This document shows positions 33,346 through 41,975 of a DNA stretch of 44,230 nucleotides, one piece after another; position 1 is the stretch's first letter, and every line of letters starts with the position of its first letter. The stretch lies in contig MPOS01000012.1 of NCBI GenBank assembly GCA_001896555.1, positions 145,195-189,424 of the forward strand, read 5' to 3'. The stretch is from Candidatus Phosphitivorax anaerolimi. GTDB lineage: Bacteria; Desulfobacterota; Desulfomonilia; UBA1062. A program made the position numbers and the translations under genes. Below the pieces are notes generated by a model, which saw only the letters and a program-made list of their open reading frames with translations, was not told the origin of the DNA and ran no database searches.

Positions 33346-33863
33346 CGTGATTTCTCCTTGTACTGTTCTCTGAGCGAATTGAAGATCTTGATCATCCCTG
33401 ATGATGCATAGTCCGGATAGGTCCACGGCAGGGCCCGGTACGAATCTTTTTGATACATAAGGGTCACCTCGCCCCAGATGCCGCTTCCCAGATAGATGCG
33501 GTGGCTGTAGGGCTTGGTGGTGGCAAGGCAGATGTTCTCCAGGCTTAAGATGCCCGGATCGAGATTGATCGACCTCTTCCCCCTGACCGTAAAGGTCTCC
33601 TCGATGGCGTTCGATTTCAGCTTCGAGGCTGGGAGGCTGTCTCTGGGCACCAGATCGTGGAAGGCTATGAGGATGCGGTATAACGGTGAGCCCAGTTCGC
33701 CTTCATAATACGTGGTGAAATCGAAGGGCATAGGATCGGACTCGTAAATCGCCTCGCCATAGATATCCTTGAGCGCAACGATCGCCTTCCCCGCAGGGGC
33801 GGCATCGTGGAAGAGAACACTGCAGAAGAGCATGACATCACAGGGAGTAGCTGGTACGCCCAC
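33330..33863 (-). CDS. DUF4416-family protein, function unknown
   Basis: A 177-residue protein recognised by ALKDIYGEAIYESDPMPFDFTTYYEGELGSPLYRILIAFHDLVPRDSLPASKLKSNAIEETF and the following INLDPGILSLENICLATTKPYSHRIYLGSGIWGEVTL, which are the DUF4416 core. The GTG at 33863 is chosen because GGAGG lies 6 bases upstream and it leads into the family start; the ATG at 33833 is later and lacks such a site. It overlaps the heptose-kinase stop by 26 bases and yicC by 16 bases, so the three are translationally coupled. The biochemical role is unknown. Confidence 0.85.
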   Translation of the reverse strand: MGVPATPCDVMLFCSVLFHDAAPAGKAIVALKDIYGEAIYESDPMPFDFTTYYEGELGSPLYRILIAFHDLVPRDSLPASKLKSNAIEETFTVRGKRSINLDPGILSLENICLATTKPYSHRIYLGSGIWGEVTLMYQKDSYRALPWTYPDYASSGMIKIFNSLREQYKEKSRCRGA

Positions 33864-34854
33864 CGATTTCCTCCCTGCATATCCGATAGAGTTTTTCCCA
33901 TGGCACACTCGCCGCGCCCACTTCCGCCACCACCAGGCCTGCGGCGGTGTTGGCTATGATCGCTGCCTCCCGTGGACTGGCCCCCGAGACAAGGGCAAGG
34001 GTAAAGCATGCGATGACCGTATCACCGGCCCCGGTCACATCGTACACGGCCCGGGCGGTCGTGGGAATGTCCACAGCCTCGTTGTCCTTTTCGAAGAGGC
34101 TCATACCATGCTCTCCCCGGGTGACGAGCACGGTGTCGCACGCAAGGGCCGATTTGATCCTCCTGGCCGCCTCGATGATATCCTGATCCGACTCGATCTT
34201 GATCCCGGCGCCGAAGCTCAGCTCTTTGATGTTGGGGGTGATGACGTCGATGTTCTTGTAGAAGGGAAAGTTCCGCTCCTTGGGGTCCACACAGACGATC
34301 ACGCCGTTTCCCCTGGTGAGATTCACCACCTCTCTGATGAGCTCCCGGCTCACCACGCCCTTTGCGTAGTCGGAGATGATGATGGCATCTACGGCCTGTA
34401 TGCAGTCACGAACCTCACGGATCATCTCATCCCTGATATGATCGGGAATGGTCGACCGGTTTTCGCGGTCGAGCCGGACGACCTGCTGGGTGTGGGCGAT
34501 GACCCGGGTCTTGACGATGGTCCCCTTGCCGGGGTCGGACAGGATCTTGGAGGTAGGGATGCCCGACTGGTTCAGGATGTCGATCAGGATGTCGCCGTGG
34601 GCGTCCATGCCCTTCACCCCGCTCATGATCACCGACGCCCCGAGGCTCAGGAGGTTGTTGGCCACGTTCCCGGCACCGCCGAGCTTGTACTTTTCCTCGT
34701 GCACCTCCACCACGGGCACCGGGGCCTCGGGCGAGATCCTCTCCACCTTGCCCCAGATATAGTGATCGAGCATGAGATCTCCGATGACCATGATGGTCTT
34801 GGTGCCCATGGCGTCAAAAATGGAAGCCAGCTTGTCCTGGTCGATCTTCAGCAT
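33838..34854 (-). CDS. rfaE1: D-glycero-beta-D-manno-heptose-7-phosphate kinase
   Basis: A 338-residue PfkB-family sugar kinase corresponding to the kinase half of HldE: IMVIGDLMLDHYIWGKVERISPEAPVPVVEV, KLGGAGNVANNLLSLGASV, then VDPKERNFPFYKNIDVITPNIKE, and the catalytic VYDVTGAGDTVIACFTLAL near the C-terminus. It makes heptose-1,7-bisphosphate for LPS inner core synthesis. The adenylyltransferase half is absent, so a separate rfaE2 gene is expected elsewhere. The ATG at 34854 is chosen over the TTG at 34878; neither has a strong ribosome-binding site. Confidence 0.92.
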   Translation of the reverse strand: MLKIDQDKLASIFDAMGTKTIMVIGDLMLDHYIWGKVERISPEAPVPVVEVHEEKYKLGGAGNVANNLLSLGASVIMSGVKGMDAHGDILIDILNQSGIPTSKILSDPGKGTIVKTRVIAHTQQVVRLDRENRSTIPDHIRDEMIREVRDCIQAVDAIIISDYAKGVVSRELIREVVNLTRGNGVIVCVDPKERNFPFYKNIDVITPNIKELSFGAGIKIESDQDIIEAARRIKSALACDTVLVTRGEHGMSLFEKDNEAVDIPTTARAVYDVTGAGDTVIACFTLALVSGASPREAAIIANTAAGLVVAEVGAASVPWEKLYRICREEIGGRTSYSL

Positions 34855-34878
34855 TGGGATACTATGAGGAAAAATCAA

Positions 34879-36078
34879 TTAATTGTCAAGAAAAAGAGCA
34901 TTTACGAAGTTTTGCGCATTGAACTGCTGCAAATCGTCCATATCTTCTCCGACACCGATATATCGGATAGGGATCTCGAACTCGTTGGCGATTCCGACAA
35001 TCACACCGCCTTTGGACGACCCGTCGAGCTTGGTCATGGCGATGCCGGTCACGTCCAGGGCACGATCGAACTGTCTGGTCTGTTCAATGGCATTCTGCCC
35101 GATTGTGGCGTCCAAGACAAGCAGAATCTCGTGAGGGGCGCCTGACAGCTTCTTGTCGAGGACCCGTTTGGTCTTCTTGAGCTCGTCCATGAGGTTTTCC
35201 TTGGTGTGGAGACGCCCGGCCGTATCGATGATCAGGACGTCGTGGCCCCGTGACATGGCTGCCGAAAGTCCGTCAAAGGCGACGGACGAAGGGTCTGCAC
35301 CCTCGTGCGATTTGATGAAATCGGCGCCGACCCGCTGTGCCCAGTGCTCGAGCTGCTCGATGGCTGCGGCCCGGAAGGTGTCGCCCGATGCGATGACGAC
35401 CGATTTGCCCTCGGTTTTCAGCCGGTGAGCGATCTTCGCGATGGTCGTGGTCTTGCCCGACCCGTTGACGCCGGTGACCATGATCACAAAGGGCTTCACG
35501 TCTTCGGGAATGATGAGAGGAGCCTCCCGCTTCTCCAGGATGGAAGCGATCTCGGTCCTGATGGAATCCATGGCCTGCTCGGCGGTGCTGATCTTCCCGG
35601 CGTTCTTTTGGACGTGCTCGAAGATGGCATAGGCGGTCCTCACCCCAATGTCTGTGCCCACAAGGGTCTCTTCAAGCTCGGTGAGGAGGTTTTCATCGAT
35701 AGCCCTGGAGCGTCTGAACACGGATGATAGCCTCTCGACGAACCCCTTGTGTGTCTTGGAGAGGCCCTTCTCCAGCTTCTCGCGGGGGGAGGGCGCGGGC
35801 GGAGCCGCCGGCTTGGGAATCGCCTTTTCCCCGGGCTTGGCCGCGATCTCTTCCGGGCGATGGGCCCCTTCCTGTTCGGGGACGCTCCTCGGGTGGATTC
35901 CGGGTATCGGGAGAACCCACAGGTTCAAGAGAACCGCGATAACGAGGTAGACCCAGGAGGGGAGATCAACCGGCTCGGGAAAGGGCAGTGCGTTTCCGGC
36001 ATCGGCTACGAAAAGGGCAAAAAACACATAGCTGATGAGATAGACAAGATAATCATATGCATGAAAACGGTACTTCAC
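34879..36078 (-). CDS. ftsY: Signal recognition particle receptor FtsY
   Basis: A 399-residue SRP-receptor GTPase. The NG domain has VTGVNGSGKTTTIAKIAHRL (G1), GDTFRAAAIEQLEHWAQRVGAD, LIIDTAGRLHTKENLMDEL, AMTKLDGSSKGG and IRYIGVGEDMDDLQQFNAQNFVNALF. The N-terminus is unusual: two hydrophobic segments, ~9-28 (DYLVYLISYVFFALFVADAG) and ~42-59 (VYLVIAVLLNLWVLPIPG), could span or anchor in the membrane before the Pro/Ala-rich linker. Classical FtsY uses amphipathic anchors. Start is GTG with AGGAG 8 bases ahead. Confidence 0.95.
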   Translation of the reverse strand: MKYRFHAYDYLVYLISYVFFALFVADAGNALPFPEPVDLPSWVYLVIAVLLNLWVLPIPGIHPRSVPEQEGAHRPEEIAAKPGEKAIPKPAAPPAPSPREKLEKGLSKTHKGFVERLSSVFRRSRAIDENLLTELEETLVGTDIGVRTAYAIFEHVQKNAGKISTAEQAMDSIRTEIASILEKREAPLIIPEDVKPFVIMVTGVNGSGKTTTIAKIAHRLKTEGKSVVIASGDTFRAAAIEQLEHWAQRVGADFIKSHEGADPSSVAFDGLSAAMSRGHDVLIIDTAGRLHTKENLMDELKKTKRVLDKKLSGAPHEILLVLDATIGQNAIEQTRQFDRALDVTGIAMTKLDGSSKGGVIVGIANEFEIPIRYIGVGEDMDDLQQFNAQNFVNALFLDN

Positions 36079-36201
36079 GGTATATCTCCTTACATACGAA
36101 TTAGCTCGTATCTCCTATCACAGGCATGGAAAAAGAACAAGGTGGAGCATGGGAAATCTCTTTTTCGATCATACCTTTTGGTGTGCCGGCAGGAGATAGT
36201 T

Positions 36202-36229
36202 GTTGACAAGGGATTGTGAAAGGTTTACT
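36202..36229 (+). promoter_or_regulatory. Promoter of nitronate monooxygenase 1
   Basis: TTGACA at 36202-36207, a 17-base spacer and TACTTA at 36225-36230. The same TTGACAAGG-GATTGT start is seen upstream of the second monooxygenase on the opposite strand. A MerR-type box follows immediately. Confidence 0.45.
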
Positions 36230-36235
36230 TAAAGC

Positions 36236-36252
36236 TTAAAGTTTAACTTTAA
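36236..36252. promoter_or_regulatory. MerR-type box, copy 1
   Basis: TTAAAGTTTAACTTTAA is a perfect 17-bp palindrome around a central T, 38 bases before the monooxygenase start. Related boxes are at 38719-38735 and 42865-42881 (same alignment CTTxxAGTTTwACTTTA), the latter before the MerR gene itself. Confidence 0.5.
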
Positions 36253-36290
36253 CATTATACGTTGATGAGAAATTATCCAAGGAGGAAATC

Positions 36291-37280
36291 ATGATACAGA
36301 CCGCAATCACCGAGATGTTTGGGATCCGGTATCCTGTTATCTGCGGGGCCATGATGTGGCTGTGCAAGCCCGACCTCTGCGCCGCCATATCCGAGGCTGG
36401 GGGCATGGGGAACCTGACGGCCGGCAATTACGAGACAGAGGATGATTTTCGGGCAGCCATCCGAGAGGTGAAGGCACGCACCGACAAGCCCTTCATGATC
36501 GGGCTGACCCTGCTGCCCTCCATACGGATCACCGCAGAGCACCACAGGATGTATGTCCGGGTATGTGCAGAGGAGCGGGTGGCAGGTATCGAAGTCTCGG
36601 GCAGCCCGCTCGACAAGGTGATAGGCAAAGAAGGGATTGCCGCGCTCAAGGATGCAGGGGTGAGGCTCTTCCACAAGGTAGGTTCGGTCCGGCACGCCAT
36701 GCATGCGGAAAAGGTCGGATATGACGGCGTATATGCCGCCGGTTTCGAGGAGGGCGGGCATCCCCTTGACGATGATGTGACCACCATGGTCCTCACCCCC
36801 AGGATCGTTGATTCAGTAAAGATACCCGTGGTGACGGTGGGCGGCATATCCGACGGGAGGTCACTGGCGGCCGCGCTCACCCTGGGCGCCCAGGGCGTGA
36901 TGATGGCGAGCAGGTTCATCGCGACCGAGGAATGCGCGGTTCACGAGAATATCAAGAAGGAGCTCATCGCAAGGCAGGAATTCGAAACCACCTTGTTCTG
37001 CAAGAGCATCGGACTGCAGGGAAGGGCCCTGAAAAACCAGGTCATCAATGAGGTCCTCGAGATCGAGAAGAGCGGAGGAGGACTCGAACAGCTGATCCCG
37101 CTCATCTCGGGCCAGCGGATAAAGGATGCATGGGAGCAGGGGCAGGTGGAGAACGCGCCTCTGATGGTGGGACAGTCCATCGGCCATATCCGGGAGATCA
37201 TGAGCTGCCGGAAGCTGCTGGAAACCATGCACGACGAGGCAGTGGCGCACCTGAAAAAGGCCATGAGCCTGGTGAAATAG
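36291..37280 (+). CDS. Nitronate monooxygenase-family protein 1
   Basis: A 329-residue FMN TIM-barrel of the 2-nitropropane dioxygenase/FabK group. It begins ITEMFGIRYPVICGAMMW, has the catalytic-His motif GFEEGGH (H157) and the phosphate-binding VTVGGISDGRSLAAALTLGAQGVMMASRFI. It may oxidise nitronates or act as an FMN enoyl reductase; the substrate is unknown. The ATG has AAGGAGGAAATC upstream. It shares a promoter motif with its convergent paralogue. Confidence 0.88.
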   Translation: MIQTAITEMFGIRYPVICGAMMWLCKPDLCAAISEAGGMGNLTAGNYETEDDFRAAIREVKARTDKPFMIGLTLLPSIRITAEHHRMYVRVCAEERVAGIEVSGSPLDKVIGKEGIAALKDAGVRLFHKVGSVRHAMHAEKVGYDGVYAAGFEEGGHPLDDDVTTMVLTPRIVDSVKIPVVTVGGISDGRSLAAALTLGAQGVMMASRFIATEECAVHENIKKELIARQEFETTLFCKSIGLQGRALKNQVINEVLEIEKSGGGLEQLIPLISGQRIKDAWEQGQVENAPLMVGQSIGHIREIMSCRKLLETMHDEAVAHLKKAMSLVK

Positions 37281-37426
37281 CGCTCTACGGCATACCCCCA
37301 AAGGTCCTCCTGTTTTGCCGTGCAGGATTCTTCCTGGACAGAGGGTCTTGTGCAGGCTGGACCGGATGCTCCGTGATTCTGGGGCCCGGAGGAAAGGGCC
37401 TGTGAGAAAAATGTCCGTGATGACGA

Positions 37427-37460
37427 AAAGGCGGTTCTGCACGGCTGCAGAACCGCCTTT
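37427..37460. terminator. Bidirectional intrinsic terminator
   Basis: AAAGGCGGTTCTGC (37427-37440) and GCAGAACCGCCTTT (37447-37460) form a 14-bp stem with a 6-base loop, ending in A- and T-runs on opposite strands. It serves the convergent monooxygenase genes that stop at 37280 (plus) and 37478 (minus). Confidence 0.85.
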
Positions 37461-37477
37461 CGAGACTTGGAGAAAAA

Positions 37478-38644
37478 TTATTCGCCGGCTGACTTGGCAG
37501 CGGCCGGTTCCTTCTTTGGAGAACGCGGCTTTCTGGAAGCCGGCTTTGAAGTCTTCCTGACAGGCGCCTTTTCAGCCTTGGGGGCGCCGGCATTGGTGTT
37601 CTTTGCCTTCTTAGCAAGGTCCTTCGCAATCTCCTCAGCCTCACGCACCACCCGTTCGATGACCTCGGCAACCGTGGGGTTGTCCTTGATCAGCCCGGTC
37701 ACCTGGCCGACGGGAAGCACGCCCTCGGTCAGATCGCCGTCCTCTGTGGCTATTCGGATCGCCTTGAAGGCATTTGCCATGTATGCGAGCTGCATGGCGT
37801 TTTTCCAACCCGAGGCCAGCACGCCGATAAAGAGCTTGAAATAGGGGAGATGAAGCTGGCGGGCGATTTCCCTCGAGTTGGGGATCGCCTCGAGCATCTT
37901 CTTGAGGTTCAGGCCTTCCCTGATGGCCTTCCGCGCGGCCCTTGTGTCAAGCACGCGGCATCCCAGGCCGTCGAACCGGGTGGAATATACGGTATCGTTT
38001 ATGTCCTTCTCAATGGAAAGGTTCTTGTAGTTCTGGTGGAGCGGGCTTTCCTGGGTGGTCATCAGGCGGGTCCCCATGGCCGCGCCGTCCGCCCCCAGTG
38101 CGAGTGCCGCAGCCAGGCCTCTCCCGTCGGCAATGCCTCCGGCTGCGATGATCGGGATGTTCACGGCACTGGCGATACTGGGAATCAGGCAGAATGTGGT
38201 TGCATCACCGCCGTGGGCCGCAGCCTCGTGTCCGGTCACCAGTAGGGCGTCGCAGCCGTAGTCCTGGGCCCTCTTGGCATGCTTGTGATTCACCACTGTG
38301 GCGATCACCTTGCCTCCGTACTCGTGGGCTGCCTTGACGATCCAGTCGCCCTTGCCCAGAGAGAAATTGATGACCGGCACCTTTTCTTCGAGCGCTACCT
38401 GCGCGTTTTCAGAAGCGCCTGGAAAGAGGAGGGTGGCATTGGTCCCGAAAGGCTTGTTGGTGAGCCGCTTGATCTCTCTGATAGCCTTTCTGGTCTGGTC
38501 CGCATCAAGGGGGCCCGTGGCCAGGATGCCGAGCCCGCCGGCATTGGACACGGCCGCCACCATCTTGGGCACGCTGATCCAGCTCATTCCTGAAAGCACG
38601 ATGGGGTGCTCGATGCCTAACATCTCAGTAATCCGTGTTTTCAT
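37478..38644 (-). CDS. Nitronate monooxygenase-family protein 2 with basic tail
   Basis: A 388-residue paralogue of the convergent gene: MKTRITEMLGIEHPIVLSGMSWISVPKMVAAVSNAGGLGIL, the His motif region GHEAAAHGG, and IPIIAAGGIADGRGLAAALALGADGAAMGTRLM. After about residue 344 comes a 44-residue Lys/Ala/Pro/Arg-rich tail (KAEKAPVRKTSKPASRKPRS...), like histone-H1 or nucleic-acid-binding low-complexity tails, which the paralogue lacks. The ATG at 38644 has GGAG 6 bases upstream. The open frame reaches 38710 but overlaps the promoter region. Confidence 0.88.
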   Translation of the reverse strand: MKTRITEMLGIEHPIVLSGMSWISVPKMVAAVSNAGGLGILATGPLDADQTRKAIREIKRLTNKPFGTNATLLFPGASENAQVALEEKVPVINFSLGKGDWIVKAAHEYGGKVIATVVNHKHAKRAQDYGCDALLVTGHEAAAHGGDATTFCLIPSIASAVNIPIIAAGGIADGRGLAAALALGADGAAMGTRLMTTQESPLHQNYKNLSIEKDINDTVYSTRFDGLGCRVLDTRAARKAIREGLNLKKMLEAIPNSREIARQLHLPYFKLFIGVLASGWKNAMQLAYMANAFKAIRIATEDGDLTEGVLPVGQVTGLIKDNPTVAEVIERVVREAEEIAKDLAKKAKNTNAGAPKAEKAPVRKTSKPASRKPRSPKKEPAAAKSAGE

Positions 38645-38718
38645 ACCTGACTCCTTTTTTAAGGATTCGTGTTTTCCTTCACGGCTCCATCTCGGCAGCC
38701 CGATAATCAATCTAAAGA

Positions 38719-38735
38719 TTAAAGTTAAACTACAA
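38719..38735. promoter_or_regulatory. MerR-type box, copy 2
   Basis: On the minus strand TTGTAGTTTAACTTTAA, matching copy 1 at 15 of 17 positions. It lies 75 bases before the start of monooxygenase 2, directly after the predicted promoter TTGACA-17-TAGTTT (38729-38757 on the minus strand). Confidence 0.5.
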
Positions 38736-38844
38736 GGTTATACAATCCTTGTCAAGGGATGTTTTCTCCAGGCAGCCATGTTTCATTCCCTTGTTGCTCG
38801 TCAATGCTCCCAATGAACCGGAAGTAGTGTCGCTGATGGGGATG

Positions 38845-39063
38845 TTAGATGTTCTCACCGAAGGTGATTTTCCTGCCGTCATGCATGTGAAAGGCTGATA
38901 TGTGGTCAGATCGCATGGCCTGTGCCCTTTCCGGGAAGACTTGAGCAATCGGGTCTTTCCGGCGTGTCTGATCATACTGCCCTGAATGTCCGGAACCTTC
39001 ACCTCCTCTCTCCAGTGAGAGCCGTGCACGGAGAGGAGGGCCTGTATTTTTGATCAATGGCAT
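38845..39063 (-). other. Small open frame, possible short gene or decayed fragment
   Basis: A 72-codon frame with no recognisable family. Its second half, AQVFPERAQAMRSDHISAFHMHDGRKITF then GENI, reads like a genuine protein C-terminus, with non-repetitive composition. There is no clear ribosome-binding site, and the first half is compositionally odd. It could be a real short gene, or the 3' remnant of a lost gene. The rest of 38736-39105 holds only a 9-bp inverted repeat: CCTCCTCTC (39002-39010) with GAGAGGAGG (39031-39039). Confidence 0.2.
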
Positions 39064-39105
39064 TGACGTTCAGGGCAATCACTTCGATCCCATGGAAGCC
39101 GCAGG

Positions 39106-40323
39106 CTAGCCCTCCGGAGCATTTGCTGAAGGAGATTCTACGATCACCATAACGCTGCAGGTCCAGTCATCCTGGTTCCAGGAATCCACCACCGTGAACG
39201 AGATGAGATATCTCCCGGTAGAACGGAACCGGAAGAAGGCCTCCAGAGGATTGGTGGAAGGGGAGAATATCGCGGCTTCCGGATAGGACCAGAAATAGTG
39301 GAATGGGGGGTTGCCCCGGATGATCTCCGCCTTCAGGCGGACCTCCTGGTGCAGGGGGACCCTGATCACGTTCCCGGCGTTGACGAAGCGCGCCTCAGCG
39401 TGTTCATCCTTGCTGGGGATGGGGCCGTACTCCTCGCCGTCGATGACGGTTACGAGCCCATAGTCGCTGGCCGTGGCGTTTTCCGCGTCCGTGACGGTGA
39501 AGACCACCGGGAAGTTTCCTGTGTTGTAGAATGAGATGAGGCCGGGGTCTTCAGCAAGCGAGAAGTTTGTCTCATCGCCCACGTTCCAGGCATACGAGTA
39601 GGGGGGGGTGCCCCCGGTTGCCAGCCCTTCAAGCTGGATCGACTGCCCGAGTATGAGAAGCACGTTCCACTGCGGCTTTTCGATGATCGCTAAAAGCGGC
39701 TGGTTTGCTTCTTCAGCCAGGATGCCCTCGATCTCAATGAGGGTTTCTTCGAAGTGGATTATTGCGGACTCTTCAGGAACCAGAAACCGCTCCTCCTCGA
39801 AAATGCACTGCAGGTTGAGCTCTTCGAACAGCCTCTGTACTTCCGGGTTCTGCTCAAACTCGGGGTCGGTGAAATTCACGGAAAAGCCCTGCAGGAAATC
39901 ACGGGTTTCTGGAGTGATGGTGATGCCGTTTTCCGGGTCATTGTCTTCGTCAAGCGATTGGAGAAAGCGGCAGATGTTCACCACGGGGATATTCTCCGCG
40001 GATAGATCCCTGAGATCTGTTGCCCCGGGAACCAGATCGATGGGGGTGACGAATCTCTTTGCCTGGGTGGAGCCGAGGACGACGTTGCCGATGGAGAAGG
40101 TCACGGTTTCTCCCGGCTGGAAATTGAATGTGCCGTCTTGTGTCGTAATGCCGCTCCATCGGAGTGTCTCGTATTGGAGCCCGCAGACGGGGCTGTCAAT
40201 AAAACTCCCCTCCTGGACGTCCGCAGGTGTTGAGATCGCTCCGCCTCCGCCGCCGCACCCGGCCAGAGCGAAAACCAGGACACAGTACGCTGCTATGATC
40301 TGGAAAACCCTGATCGATCTCAT
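39106..40323 (-). CDS. Lipoprotein with PKD/Ig-like repeats (1)
   Basis: A 405-residue secreted lipoprotein: signal peptide with lipobox LAGC (C23) followed by a Gly run. Residues ~38-190 match a widespread surface-lipoprotein N-terminus: EGSFIDSPVCGLQYETLRWSGITTQDGTFNFQPGETVTFSIGNVVLG, then the acidic LQSLDEDNDPENGITI. Two PKD-like beta domains follow (~225-300 YSYAWNVGDETNF, ~315-400 FHYFWSYPEAAIF). It probably sits on the outer membrane. The ATG has AGGAGGGGGA upstream. The partner gene lies upstream on the same strand. Confidence 0.8.
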   Translation of the reverse strand: MRSIRVFQIIAAYCVLVFALAGCGGGGGAISTPADVQEGSFIDSPVCGLQYETLRWSGITTQDGTFNFQPGETVTFSIGNVVLGSTQAKRFVTPIDLVPGATDLRDLSAENIPVVNICRFLQSLDEDNDPENGITITPETRDFLQGFSVNFTDPEFEQNPEVQRLFEELNLQCIFEEERFLVPEESAIIHFEETLIEIEGILAEEANQPLLAIIEKPQWNVLLILGQSIQLEGLATGGTPPYSYAWNVGDETNFSLAEDPGLISFYNTGNFPVVFTVTDAENATASDYGLVTVIDGEEYGPIPSKDEHAEARFVNAGNVIRVPLHQEVRLKAEIIRGNPPFHYFWSYPEAAIFSPSTNPLEAFFRFRSTGRYLISFTVVDSWNQDDWTCSVMVIVESPSANAPEG

Positions 40324-40466
40324 TCCCCCTCCTGTCGCATGGCAGCCATTTTAAAAAAGGAAAAAATCCTTCTCCATATGCCCTATCTGGAGAAGGACGG
40401 ATAAAATACCTCAACTACTGACAATAAAACACACTACACCTATCAATACCCTCCCGCTGACCGGAA

Positions 40467-40505
40467 CTTATCCTGCTCTATCCGGTCCATCCGTGTCAGG
40501 ATAAG
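40467..40505. repeat. Inverted repeat in the leader of lipoprotein 1
   Basis: CTTATCCTG (40467-40475) and CAGGATAAG (40497-40505) are a perfect 9-bp inverted repeat around a 21-base loop. It sits about 145-180 bases before the start codon on the minus strand and could be an RNA hairpin or a regulatory site. Confidence 0.4.
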
Positions 40506-40514
40506 AAAATAGAT

Positions 40515-40532
40515 AATCATTTCAAAATGATT
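40515..40532. promoter_or_regulatory. Palindrome, operator candidate
   Basis: AATCATTT-CA-AAATGATT is a perfect inverted repeat with 8-bp arms, 10 bases from the preceding repeat. A third palindrome, TTGATATATCAA, is at 40560-40571. The gap 40324-40803 holds no convincing gene; these dyads and TTCAGAGAG/CTCTCTGAA (40727-40735 and 40786-40794, the latter just after the stop of lipoprotein 2) are its only structure. Confidence 0.35.
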
Positions 40533-40803
40533 AGCAAAAATCATGCAACGATCCACCCTTTGATATATCAATCACTTATCAGCATCCTGCCGGTCATGGG
40601 CTTAAAAGAATGGAAAATCCTTTCCTACTCCGGGGAAGGGAAGTGCCCACCCGAAGCCCCTGGCCGAAGCAGGTCCTGCGCGGTTGATAAGGCGAGATTC
40701 CGGGGAAGGGCCGAGCGGGCAGGCCGTTCAGAGAGAAGGTTGTCTGCGTGCTTTGGGAGCGGAAATCCACCTCAGGCAACAGCAGCTCTCTGAACCCGCG
40801 CGA

Positions 40804-41775
40804 TCACTGCACGCGCACGATCACTGATGCAGAGCCTGTTTCGCCATCAATGTCCGTGGCCGTGAGGACCACCTCGTGGGTCCCTGATTTATTGAAGGTG
40901 ACCGATGGGCAAGGGGGCTCGGTGGCGTTTTCCAGATGGTAGTTTCTGGCCACCCCGTCTGGGAAAGTGAGATCAAAGGTGAACGGTGCGTTCCCGCCCA
41001 GCATCTTGATTTGGAATTCCAGGGAATCTCCGGGGCTGATTACCGTGTTGTTCTGGGGAGAAATGAACTGAATCACAGGCGGCGTGTCGACATAATCCGC
41101 CACCGTGACGTTGACCGTGGCGTCTGCTGCATTGTCCCGTGAATCTAAGGCGCTGAAGGTGACCTGATAGGTGCCCAGTTTGTTGAAGGTGATGGTCTGT
41201 TCAGGAGGGGTGTCGCCCTCCGTGGTGGCGGGACGGGCTGCACCCGCAAAGTTCCAGTTGAAGGTGAAGGGCCCGGTGCCGCCCGACACGGCTGCCTTAA
41301 AATCGCAGCTTTTCCCGATTTCCACAGAGATGTCTTTTGAGGGGGAAAGGATGCTCGCGTTGAAGTTCTGATCGTCCTGCTGACCGGCAGTGACGGTAAT
41401 GCTCATGGAATCTCGGGCCATATTTTTTGCACTGTCGTGAACCGTGAAGGTCACGGTATGGATGCGGTTCTCGTTGAAGATCACCTCTCGGGGATTCTGG
41501 AGGTCGGATGGTTCTGCAGCGCCGTCGAAATCCCAGTGATAGGTGTAGGGCTTAACGCCCCCGGACACAGAGCCCATGAATATGACGGCAGTCCCTGTTT
41601 GAACGGTTTTGTATGCAGGCGAGGTTATCGAGGCCGTGAGGGCGGGAGCAGTCTCTTCCGGCTCTCCTTCGGATCCTCCCCCCGACCCTCCGCCGCTGGA
41701 GCAGCTGAAGATAAGGCCGGCAACGCCCGCGATAAGAAGAATTTCCAGGTATGACCGGAATGATCTGTTCCTCAT
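40804..41775 (-). CDS. Lipoprotein with PKD/Ig-like repeats (2)
   Basis: A 323-residue lipoprotein: MRNRSFRSYLEILLIAGVAGLIFSC with C25 as the lipidated cysteine, then a Gly/Ser/Glu linker. Three tandem PKD/Ig-like domains follow (~50-140, ~141-235, ~236-323), each with a conserved core such as YTYHWDFDGAAEPSD, FTFNWNFAGAARPAT and FTFDLTFPDGVARNY and ending in a beta strand like VSVTVT. The start at 41775 has AGGAGG 8 bases upstream; the longer frame to 41817 is rejected. It is probably surface-exposed or periplasmic. The function is unknown. Confidence 0.8.
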   Translation of the reverse strand: MRNRSFRSYLEILLIAGVAGLIFSCSSGGGSGGGSEGEPEETAPALTASITSPAYKTVQTGTAVIFMGSVSGGVKPYTYHWDFDGAAEPSDLQNPREVIFNENRIHTVTFTVHDSAKNMARDSMSITVTAGQQDDQNFNASILSPSKDISVEIGKSCDFKAAVSGGTGPFTFNWNFAGAARPATTEGDTPPEQTITFNKLGTYQVTFSALDSRDNAADATVNVTVADYVDTPPVIQFISPQNNTVISPGDSLEFQIKMLGGNAPFTFDLTFPDGVARNYHLENATEPPCPSVTFNKSGTHEVVLTATDIDGETGSASVIVRVQ

Positions 41776-41975
41776 CACTGTATCCTCCTCACGATTCAGA
41801 ACAAAAATTCTATTCATGGCGGCCGCCGGTTATGGAGCACCGGATTCCTCCCGGGCCGCTACCTGTGCGCGGCTTATGTTAAGATCCGGAAGCATCTTCC
41901 CCGGTTGCGCTGCTCGCTCCGGTTCAGAAAGGACCGCCGGACCAACAGGCCGCATTCCCGCTGTTACGCTGTTAC

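Noticed and set aside
38730..39029. 99-codon minus-strand frame upstream of monooxygenase 2
   Set aside because: It crosses the shared promoter/box motif and does not look like a protein.
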